Shown here one piece after another: positions 26,128 through 38,100 of a stretch of DNA of 64,000 bases. The notes beneath the pieces are model-generated. The model ran no database searches and was not told the DNA's origin. It saw only the letters and a list, made by a program, of their open reading frames with translations. Position 1 is the first letter of the stretch. Each line of letters starts with the position of its first letter. This DNA comes from Enoplolaimus lenunculus (Eukaryota > Nematoda > Enoplea > Enoplida > Thoracostomopsidae): NCBI GenBank assembly GCA_030248215.1, contig JASANG010000248.1, positions 186,001 through 250,000 on the forward strand. The letters run 5' to 3'. Position numbers and translations under genes: made by a program.

Positions 26128-29100
26128 ATGCCTGAAAATAGTCCAAAACTAGCAAAACCATACAAACCAGTGAGCAGGCGTAAACGAGGCCTTCTATCGG
26201 TATGTAAGGATTTTGCCGTAACCACATCCGCACACGGCCTTCCACATATAGGAGAGGCGCGGTCCAAGAGTGCTGCAGTCCTGTGGCTGTTAATATTTAT
26301 TTGTTCACTGGTGATGTTTGGATATCAGCTCAGATTAATGGCAAGCCGATTCTTGAGATATGATAAAATTGTCGAAATTCAAGTAAGGTCTATTTTTGGT
26401 ATTTATGGATTTAGGTTGTGGTTTGGTCAGAAGCCGGGCCAATGTAAAGAACAGGGGTGGGAACAGTATTATAAGCTTATTTCTACGCCTAAGCCTAAGT
26501 CTAAGCCTAAGCCTAAGCCTAAGCGTAAGAATGAGCATATTCCTAAGCCTAAGCCTAAGCTTAAGCCTAAGCCAAGCAAAAAAAATAGTCTAAAGCTTAA
26601 GCTTTACTCTTTTCTAGTCCCACACTCTTTTCTAGAACCACAGAAAAACGTTCCGTACGTTTGTATTCTTTATTTAAATCTTAGTCATTTCATATTTTAG
26701 CTGAGTTATGTATGCAGTTGACCCCCCCCCAATTGACTGAATATGGGCAAAACGCCACGCGCAGTGGTACTTTTTGTGACATGCGTATTTTAAGAAGTTG
26801 TACACGGTTGTTGAAAGAATTATCATCGGGGTTGGAGTAGGCCGGGGCCCGGCCAGAGCCCAGCCCCACTGGGCTCGGGCAAGCAAATGTCTCATTCACA
26901 GTGCGGCGCTGCCCGGGTCCGGCGCCGTCCGTCACCGTACGGCATCGTATGCAAATAACTCACGTACAGCAACGTTTGACACGAACGGTGACAGACAGCT
27001 ACGTACGGCTGACGCACCGGTGACGGACGGCGCCGGACGATGCCGGCCGTCGAGTATAGCGCAACCCTCATTTGAGTTGCTCAGTATATTCTATATGGGA
27101 AATGGGTTAATTTTGTTTTTTACCAAAGTCATTCTATTTGTAGCCTAAAATACATTAGCTGAGACTGAAATAGAAAACGTGTTGCATTCTGCAATATTTA
27201 TTATTGTTTTTAGATAAATTTTGAAAAAATTGCATTTCCTGCAGTCACAATTTGCAGCTTAAACTCATTTAAGCGATCACAAGTTGATCAGATTCACTCA
27301 ATTAAGCAAGCGGTATGTTTTATGCGGGGTTCACGTTGTAACCGGGGCAGCTTGGGACACGTTTTGTCCCTATTAGACTGTTGGGTAACATTTTGTATGT
27401 TTGTCTGTTAATATCATGTGCAGGTCACCTTTTGTCCTTCAATATCATGTGATATTCGAGGTATTGTCTGCGAATATCATATGATATATTTTCAAATGTC
27501 AGCGTAGTTGAGGTAACATACCCAAATTATCCTGTTGAATATCATATGATACTAGAATTTGAAATTTGAATTTTTGAATTATAAAGCTGTGGTTTTCAGC
27601 AATTTTGTGTCGGAAACGATTTGCAGGCATGTATTTGGTATTTAAAGCACGTTTGCCGTCCAACTTTTCATTCATTTGTTAGTACCCAAAGGTTACACTG
27701 TCCCGCTGAATATCATATGATATTCGTTGAAATTTTGGAATATCATATGATATTCGCATAAATGTCCGACAGTGTCATGTCAGATACCGTCCCTTGTACA
27801 CATTGATCATTTGAGAGCGGTGGTTTGTAAGCTAATGTCATATGACATTCGAGTTTTGTCTGTTGACCCGATATAAGAGCCGGAATTTTAACGTTGACGT
27901 CGAATCAACATGGGACAAACCGTGTCCCGCCTGCCCCGGTTATAACGTGAACCTCGCATTAGGTGTTGTTATACACATTTATATATATATATTCAACGCC
28001 AAAGCACCACTCATATATACGTATTTTGAGCGTTGGGCCAATATTTAGAACAGGGGCGGAACAGTATTATGAGCATATTCCTAAGCTGAAGCCTAAGCCT
28101 AAGCCTAAGCCTAAGCGTAACCCTAAGCCAAGCAAAAAATGGTCAAAAGCCTAAGGTTACTGTATTCTAGTCCCACAGAAAAACGTTCTGCGCCTGATTT
28201 TTATACATGGGCCGAGAATTGTTCTAACTAATTGCCGTGAGGTTGTGAAATGAAAAAATACCGTAGTGACCAGCATAAAACTTATGGTGCGTTATTTTTA
28301 ACCCACCTTCCACCACCCTTCGTTACTTTTGGAATGTACTTTCAAAACTTAAGTATGCTTTAAAGTTTCGAACTCAACTTTATTTGGAACTGGAGTTATT
28401 TATGCGCTACAATTAGGGATAATTGATATTTAAGGACTCTAATTAGGGTTTAGGCACTCTATCCGCTTACGTACAGTTAGTAGGGATACTGACCTTACAG
28501 ACTGTTATTTTAGGGATACGGTGGACCTTTATTGATTGGGACTCAATATGGAGACACCCTCTTATTAACCCTCTTATTCGGGTCACTACAGTACTCAGCA
28601 GTGGTATTGGGTAAATACAATGCATCATTTAGTACAGAACAACAGTAAATGCAAGATTTTCTTGCTTTACAGAAAATACATTTGTAAGCTTTGGTAAAAA
28701 TCCGATGTCAACATTAACCCTTTCTCACATGAATATTTCTATTTCCCCTGAGACCTACTTTTAGGCTAGGATTCGAACTCCACTGACTGGAGTGGGAGGC
28801 GTATACCATCACCACTCAGCTATAGTAGTTGACGCTCGAACCCGAGGGGGCTCTCACGTCTTGTGGTGATTTAGTACTTTGCATACGTGTTGAGATTGTT
28901 AAACACGGTGCGATATATATTATTTACCGTATATACACTGCGCTGAGTTGCCTGCAGGCAACTCAATGTGAGAAGGGGTTAAATAATTATTTTCTATAAA
29001 ACCAAAGATTACAAAATATTGCTTTGTCGATTACAAATGCATCAAAGTCGGTAATTAATTTTTTCAACTGCTCGACGGACGGACCCCTACAGATTCATTC

Positions 29101-32100
29101 GACCCAGGGTTCGCTCACCGCTCTTGATACTTTGCTCCTCTTCGCCAGAGCAATGTTACAACCTCGCTTGTAAGTCAGCTCAAATGCTTACATGCGATTT
29201 CTGAAATGACTGTGGCCATCCTTACAGAGCAATTTCCGTTATTTTAGATGGACGTTTATCAAGCATCTATGGCGATTTCTAGCGGTGGCCGTGACGCTTT
29301 AAACGCTCCGACACCCAACTCAACAATACCGCCGGAAATCGACCTACTGTTTTACCGATCAACATGTGGATGTCCAATTTCCGGATCCGGTTACTGTAGT
29401 CAACTAAACACAGTACCGGATGTTGTCTCGTATACCGCTGTGCGTCTCGATCGCTCGCCGGAAATTGATTTGTCATCGGAACAAAAATCGTGTATTTGTT
29501 TCGAAAATAGGCTTCGAATTAAGGATGGCTATCGATGTTACGCTGAAGATAAATGGAATAGTGGAAATTGTTCAGCGTGTGACCGTAGCACAGGTTGTGG
29601 ATTGTTTACAAATTGTCGACATTAATCCATAGACCAGGATGTAAACCGATAGTAAAAATAACGAAAACAGATAGTGATCAAAATAACGTAAACGGAAAAC
29701 AGATAATGAAGTATAATAAAGTTTTATCAATGCTTTACTTCTTTTGCCAAAACAATTGTGTCATGCAAATATTCACCAGGCTGTTTATTATTTTAAAGCA
29801 AAGATAGCGAATGTTCCAAAATTTTTAATGTTTCACATGAATTTGCAATTTTTATTCCTAATCGAGCAATTAGAGCGTATCTGTAACTTAAAATTACGAA
29901 ACATTTACGTGATTTATAACTAATTTTGAGCATAAAAATAACAGACATTTCGGTATTTCTATACAAATGCAGAGAAAATCGATTTTTACAAGAAACGGAA
30001 ATGAATATTCGGATACATCTTACCAGTAAACCGTAGAATATATATGCTATGACCAACTGCATAATTACAAACCGTGCACTCGCACACTGCCGAAAAATCG
30101 TGAGTCAAATTGACTATCTCCGAAATAGGCTCTTCCGCTGTACACAAACTGAGTCAAATTCGACTGCGCCAGAGTAAATATGACTCACTGAGTGACTCAG
30201 TTATTCGAATTTGACCCTGCCGGAGTCGAATTTGCATCAGTTTGGCCGGAAGCCTTCGGAAAGAATTTTGACTCAGTTTGTGTGGTTTGAAAAAGCCTTG
30301 ACACCATTGATGACGTATATTTTAGAGATTTTTGGGATTATTTAAATTTAAGGAGTATGCTTCCGTTCGCCAAGCGCTGATTCTCAAACTCCGACGACAC
30401 CACCGGACTCTGAAGAATCCAAAACGCTCGGCGAACAGCCATGTTTTTGCATCAAGCAATCAAATGAGAATCGCAAAGATGCTTGCGTTTCAAGTGATTA
30501 TTTGCGACGGTCAATTTTTGCCAATTTTCACCGATTTAATACTAAATTAATTACTGATTTTGGATTTAAGGTATACAATTATTTGCTGTCTGTTTTTAGA
30601 CGACATTTTTTTGCTTAGGTTTAGGCTTAGGCTTAGGAGTGCGCTTTTGCAACAATTAGGCTCTGGCTTAGGCTTAGGAATACGCTTTCGCAACGCTTAG
30701 GCTTAGCTTAGGCTTAGGAATACGATTTTGTAACGCTTAGGCTTAGGCTTAGGCTTAGGAATACGTTTTTCAACGCTTAGGCTTTGGCTCAGGTTTAGGA
30801 ATACGTTTTTCAACGCTTAGGCTTAGGCTTAGGCTTAGGAATACGCTTTTGCACCGCATAGGCTTAGGCTTTGCCTTTGGAATACGTTTTTCAACGCTTA
30901 GGCTTAGGCTTAGGCTTAGGAATACGCTTTTGCAATGCTTAGGCTTAGGCGTAGGCTTAGGCTTAGGAATACGTTTTTCAACGCTTAGGCTTAGCCTTAG
31001 GTTTAGGAATACGTTTTTCAACGCTTAGGCTTAGGCTTAGGCTTAGGAATACGCTTTTGCAACGCTTAGGCTTAGGCTTAGGCTCAGAAATACGCTTTTG
31101 CAACACTTAGGCTTAACTTCAGGCTTAGGAATACTCATTTGCAACGCTAAGGCTTAGGCATAGGCTTAGGAATACGCTTTTGCAGCGCTAAGGCTTAGCC
31201 TTAGGCTTAGGAATACGCTTTTGCAACGCTTAGGCTTAGCCTTAGGCTTAGGAATACGCATTTGCAACGCTTAGGCTTAGGCATATGCTTAGGCTTACGC
31301 TAGGCTTAGGAATGCGCTTAATCTACTGTTACGGCGCTAACATTGGCCCAAAACCTGAAACAAATCCTATGTTGCTCATAGCGCTGAGCAAATTTTTGAA
31401 ACATATATTCGTAGGGTTATCGTAGGATGCCATTAAAAATGGACCTTGGAGTGAACATCCACGAGTCTCCTGATAAACGTAACGGAAACGGAAACGGAAA
31501 ACGAATATTTAAGTACAGTAGTTTAAACATATTTTATTTTTATACCAAAACAATCAAGGTATGCACATAGTCACCCGGCTGATTGACACATGAGCATAAA
31601 AACGACGGAACGTCGGTAACACAAACGGATATCCGGTTACACTCTGGTACAATTTGTACTGTAGTTTGGCCAAATGTATTTCAGAACATATCAGACGCGT
31701 CAGCGATGCAATCAAAAGCGAAAGAAAATTTAATGTTTTTGGTTTCTGAGTTGAATTCGAACGACAAAATTCAACTTTCGTTCAGTATTGACGAAACTAT
31801 TCGACAATGCTCGTTTGCAAGCAAAGATTGCAATTTTGACGTGTAAGGAACCAGCGAAGAGCTGCGAAACGGACGCCAATGTAAAATGAACAGGGGTGGA
31901 ACAGTATTATAAGCATATTCCTAAGCGCAAAGCCTAAGCCTAAACCTAAGCGTAAGAATGAGCGTATTCCTAAGCCTAAGCCTAAACCTAAACTTTAGCG
32001 TAAGAATGAGCGTATACCTAAGCCTAAGTCTAAGCCTAAGCCTAAGCCTAAGTGTAAAAATGAGCGTATTCCTAAGCCTAAAGCCTAAGCCTAAGCCTAA

Positions 32101-35100
32101 GCCAGACGAAAAAAATTAGTCTAAAGCTTAAGGTTACTCTTTTCTAGTCCCACAGAAAAACGTTTCGCCCCTGATTACATAGGCTGAAATAGATAAAGAG
32201 CCAACACATTTTTTTGCATTTAAATAAATGCCTTAAAATCCATTAATTTATTTTACTTCTGATGGATCCTTGAGGGGTCAGTGACACCCCTCTTATGAAG
32301 GGATATCGACAGCCGTCCCAGATACCCTTGTTCCTGCATGACTGGTAGCTCGTCCAACGCCTATGGGTGGCGCAAGTCAAACTAATTTTCCAAATTAATT
32401 TATGGTACCGTTTAAGACGCCTTATGCCGATTAGTGGGCACATACGACGCCTGACGACGGCCGGCGAACCATAAAGTCATGAAAAAGTATAGCGCAGTCC
32501 GAAAAATGTTGTGCAAAAACGAAAAAGTGTTTCTGGTTCAATTCACGTTGGAATTAACTTTGAGTTCAATTTCAGGCATTTTCGACGACATCTGGATCCG
32601 TCATTTGGCAACTGTTATACGTTCAACTATAACATTACACATCCGCTGGTTGCAGCACGACCTGGCTCTCTATATGGTAAGATACTTAATTTGTACACTG
32701 CAAAAAATGGTGAGTCAAATTGATTCTCTCCGAAATAGGCTTTTCCTGACAACACAAACTGAGTCAAAATTCGACTCCGCCAGAGTCAAATTCCATTCAC
32801 TGAGTCGCTCATTGAGTCGAATTTGACTATGGCGGAGTTGAATTTTCACTCAGTTTGTGTTGTCAGGAAAAGCCTATTTCGGAGAGAGTCAATTTCACTC
32901 ACCATTTTTTGCAGTGTAATTGAAAGGTCATGAAACGTGTTCATTAATTAATTAATTAATTTAGATATCGTAATTACTGGCAATTGATTAAAAGTTTAGG
33001 TCAGTTTTTTTGTAATTACTTTTGCCTGTTTAGCTTTGTTAGATTTCAGAGATCTATTTATAAGCAATGAGTACACTACAAAAAATGGTGAGTCAAATTG
33101 ACTCTATCCTAAGGCTCTACGGGACTACACAAACTGAGTTAAATTCGACTCCGCCAGAGTCAAATATGGCTCAATGATCGAGTCGAGTGAGTCCAATTTG
33201 ACTCTGGCGGAGTCGGCAGAACAGCCTATTTCGGAAAGAGTCAATTTGACTGAACATTTTTTGCAGTGAATATGTACATTTAAATATATATTGTTATAGG
33301 CTTTCTCCATGCATTCATAGCAACTTTGTTTCTATTTGGTGAACAGTGCCAGAGCAGGCAAGGGCGGGCGCGAAAAATTCTAGTGTCTGGCCCCGTGCGG
33401 TGATCAAAATATTTTTCGAATTGTGAATTTTTCAATTTTAAATACATATCCAAGTTGAATATAAAACGGATTTTTTTGTTTGAAATCTTGTTAGGGTGGG
33501 AGCCCCTCTTTAAGGTGGTCAACCCATATAGGAGTATGGGGATTGGGGGTCCACCGGTCCTGTGGGGATTACCACTGCTTTGCTCAGTGCAAAGTTACGC
33601 TCATTACGTATTGCTTAACTTTAATTTTCACAATTTTGTTTCAAATTTATTAAAGATTAAATGTGACTTAATGGCTGGGTTTCCGAAACCCTAGTTAAGT
33701 ACGACTAAGTACTTAAGTACGGGCTAAGTAATTGCTTAACTATTTTGCCGTTTTTTAAAAGCGAACTTAGGTTAACCCCTTCTCACATTGAGTTGCCCAT
33801 AGGCAACTCAGCGCAGTGTATATACGTTAAATAATATATATGGAACAGTGTTTAACAATTGCAACACGTATACATAGTACTAAATCACCACAAGACGTGA
33901 GAGCCCCCTCGGGCTCGAGCGTCAAGCTCCTATAGCTCAGTGGTGATGGTATACGCCTTCCACTTCAGTCACCGGAGTTCGAATCATAGCATAAAAGTAG
34001 GCCTCAGGGGAAATAGAAAATATTCATGTTATAAAGGTTTAAGTAAATACTTAAGTCGCTGACTAAATTTGATATATACTACATATTAGCCGCTCAGGCA
34101 TACTCACCTTGGTCTAATTAAAATTGTAGACTCAAGATGCCTCCTTAATATAGAGCAAAACTCTTAGTTTCTTGTCATGACAGTGGCCGTTATTCGGCAC
34201 TTCTTTGGTGGTGCTCGAAAATTTAAGTATTTACTAAAGTCGGCGACTTAAGTGATTACATAAGTGTAACTTAAGTAAATACTAAATAAGATTTCAGAAA
34301 CCCAGCCATTATGTTCTAAGTTCGACTCCAAGATATCTTGAAATAAAACGAAACGGATTCTACACTGCTAAATCACAGTAGTCCAAGTTTTCGGTCCTGG
34401 ACCTGTATTTTCAAATGGCAACTCTACTCATTGCTAGTCAGCGAAAAGTTTTTCAAACAAGGAAACTACGACATCTGCTATAAAAAAATTTCTCACAGCG
34501 ATAGGAACCCGAAGCTACAGAAAAATTAATGCAGATTAAGTTCCATGTATAGAACAAGGTCGGGGCTTTTTCTTGCGGGACAGTAACAGAGTAAGCTCAA
34601 ACTGTAGACTGTTTTTGCTTAGGCTTAGGTTTATGCTTTAGGTATAAGCTCGTCCTTACGGTTAGGCTTAGGCTTATGTTTAGGAATATGCATATACTAC
34701 TGTTCCGGCCCTGTTGTATACATGGGCCAAGACGGTTCAAAGGTTCTAAAGTCTATTGCCAACTGACGATTGCTGCTGCGCACAGCTGAGACTGCGGCCC
34801 CGGAAGCTGGAATCCAGGGCTTATTTCCTTAAGTGCGTACATCGTCTATCACCAGTTAGTTATAGGTTTTCAAACTGCAATGGCTGATCTCAAAATGAAC
34901 ACAAAAATAAGGCAAATTAATTTAAAAATGCTGAATTTCAAAGCTCACCGTTCGCTGATTTAAAAGTTTACAAAACCTAACACCAACTGGTGATAGGTGC
35001 TGCACACGTTTGAGAATACGAATAGTGGTTTTGGTGCGGCCTGAGCTTTAATCAGTGAATATTAATTTGTAACAGATTAGTTAAAAATTTTGATTCGAAC

Positions 35101-35120
35101 TATATTATCATTATTATTAC

Positions 35121-35169
<49 letters not shown>

Positions 35170-38100
35170 GTTGTTGTTGTTGTTGTTGTTGTTGTAGTTG
35201 TTGTTGCTGTTGTTGTTGTTATTATTATTATTGTTTGACTCTCAACTTGCCGTATTAATCAGGATTACGTCTTCTGTTGTTTTCAAACAAATCGGAATAC
35301 TTGAGCACCACCGACTCTTCCGGTTCCAAAGTGGCGGTTCATCATCAAAAGGATATTCCATTCCCAGATACGTTTGGCTTCAACGCCCCTACCGGATTTT
35401 TGAGTTCATTTGCCGTCAAAATGGTAAGTTCTATATTCATTTCCTCAGCTGTGTGAGCCCATGCACACATCATGTGCGGAACGTTTTTCTGCGGGACTGC
35501 AATAGAGTTATTTTAAGCTTGAAACAAATTTTTGATTAGGCTTTAGGCTTAGGTATAATCTAATCTTAGGTATGGCTCTAGTCTATACATTGGACGCTGT
35601 TTGGAACAGAAATTATCAGGTGATAAAAGGTCTCATAAATTTTTGAACCAGCCAATGGTAAGGTTAGAAATTAGCCACATTTTTCAGTCGACTGCTCCAA
35701 ATGTGTGTATAGTTTGAGATAGGCAGTTATTGTATTTCAGTTGTTTGAAAACCTATTACTAACTTGTGACAGATGTTGTAAACTATTGAGAGAATAATCA
35801 TACATAATTTCCTGAAAATTGGTATAGCGAATTAAGCCAACGTGCATAGGTCTAAAGTCGATGTACTTACTTAAGCGTAGCCAATGTAAAAAACAGGGGT
35901 GGAACAGTATTTAAGCATATTTCTAAGCCTAAGAATAAGCCAAGCAAAAAAATTAATCTAAAGCTTAAACTTACTCTTTTCTACTGTCACAGAACAACGT
36001 TCCGCCCCTGATCTCCACATGGGACCTAATTGTTTATGATCCCGATTGTTTTGTTCCGTATTCCTGATACTGTCATACTGTGAATGTTTTCTCAAATTCG
36101 AGAGCTCTTGTGATCTAGGGGCAATGATAAATACCTCCCATCCATTAATTTGTTGAGAAAAACCTAAAAGTTACAACGAATTGCACCAAAATTACAATAA
36201 ATTCATGTTCGAAAAGGTTAACATAAAATGTTTTTGTTCGTTTGCACTTAATCTTTTTAATATTAGAAAGTATTTTCAGTTGTTACCTGAACAGCATCTT
36301 GGAGAGTAAATTATTCCACTGATTATCAAAATGTGACTGCAATTGAAAACTTTAAGTTTTTATCCTGTACGAATATCGAAATCGAAACTTTAGATACTAT
36401 TTCATAGTCAGCTATGCAAGCAATTGTTACTGAAACTGTGAACAACACAAACAGGTATACTGCAACAAAAGTCAAAAGTCATAGTTTTTACTTTATTTTT
36501 CGCAGCAAAATTTTTTCAAAATTGTACCAAAAGTTAAAACGAAACGCACCAAACAACTAAATTTTGTACAACTATGCAAAATTGTGCTTCTAAAATTGTC
36601 CAAAATTCCGGCAGAAATTCAACCAAATCCGGAGCCGAAGGTCGACTTTTTGCCGGATCCGGAAGCAAACCTCTGGTTTGTACCCTGAATAGAAATATTT
36701 TAATTGTTTTTGCAGCAAAAACTGGAAGCGTTGCCCGCTCCGCACGGCAAGTGTGTTCCACGCGAAGAATTCAATCTAACGGATTTTCGGTATCTCTACG
36801 GCGAATACTACAGCATGGAGGTAAAGGCTGGATATAAGAGCGCCCTCAATATGGGTCATCCAAAGGGTGTGGAAAATATTCCCCGTGAAATTTTGGCACA
36901 TATGGCCAAAAATGTTGTCTGTAGTTGATTGTATTGAAAGTTTTCAAGCCACAGTTTACTTTACATGAAGTTATTTAATTTAATCACTTTTGCCACAAAT
37001 GCCTCATGAAATTATCTCCGAAAAGAAAATAAAAATATATCAGAAGCATATACATAAAAATACACTAATGAATATTTAAGTAAGTAAATGAGTAAATAAG
37101 CAAATAAATAAATAAATAAGTAAATAAATAAATAAAATAAATAAATAAATATCTAAATACATAAACTAGAAAACAACCGAGATAAAACAAGCAAATAAAT
37201 ATACATAAAATACGTTAAATTAAACAAATGCCTATTGTATACTTTCCACATACGGGCTAATACGTTAAAGCTTAGGCTTAGGTTTCAGAGAACGCTTTGC
37301 TACACGTAAGCCTAAACCAACTGACCAATCGTAATTAGGCTATATCTCAGCCTAAGCCTAAGCTTTAATATATATCTTGTTAGGCGCGTGGGCCCATGTA
37401 AAGATCAGGGGCGGAACGTTTTTCTGTGGAACTAGAATAGAGTTAAGATTAAGTTTTAGACTAATTTGCTTGCTTGGCTTAGGCTTATGTACAGATGTCA
37501 CTGCACCCAGCGCGTCTAAATTTTAGTAGAATTTCGGTGGATAACAGCTGGGATCACATTTTTGAGGGAATGTGTGAGCTTTCGGGCTGCACGGAAATTT
37601 TAATGATAACATCTGGAGCGAGAGGATCCCGGGCAAGCTCACGCCAGCTAGCGGGGCTTTGATTCGGAAGGTTCTGAGCCGTAATGGGCAGCCTTTGAAG
37701 TTTCGGAGCTCTGTAGGGTTGCTGTATGCTCATGTGCACAGGTCTGGAAATCGATCTAACTCGTAGAAATGCACAGACTTTGTAAATCCGTTCCGGGTGA
37801 GCTGTGGGTGCTTCCATAGCTTAAAAAGGTTGAAAACAATTGTGAATAATTACTATTGACTCATTTCAAGTCTAGTACAACTGTTTTCGGGTCAGAATAA
37901 ATTTGATCCTGCTGTTTTATTCCAACGGTGCTCGCAGATTATTATCCTGCTCGCACAGTTTAGGCTATGGATATATTTGGCGATGCCTATATAGGCGATA
38001 TGAGTTATTCTAGTCAGATCCGATGCAGCGTTTCGCGGAGCAACGCTGTCAAGCCGGGTGTGTGACTTTGGGAATTGGTAGCTTGTCAGGGCGCTTAGGC

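Noticed and set aside
26396-26700. Lys/Pro or Leu/Ser repeat proteins in and after channel exon 1
   Set aside because: Translation of CCTAAG/TTAGGC hexamers of a TTAGGC-A element beyond a good splice donor. The same artefact recurs at 9344-9554, 30770-31021, 38476-38865 and 54075-54336.
30606-31349. True chromosome end
   Set aside because: The array is interrupted by AATACGCTTTTG spacers and lies inside a gene, so it is interstitial.
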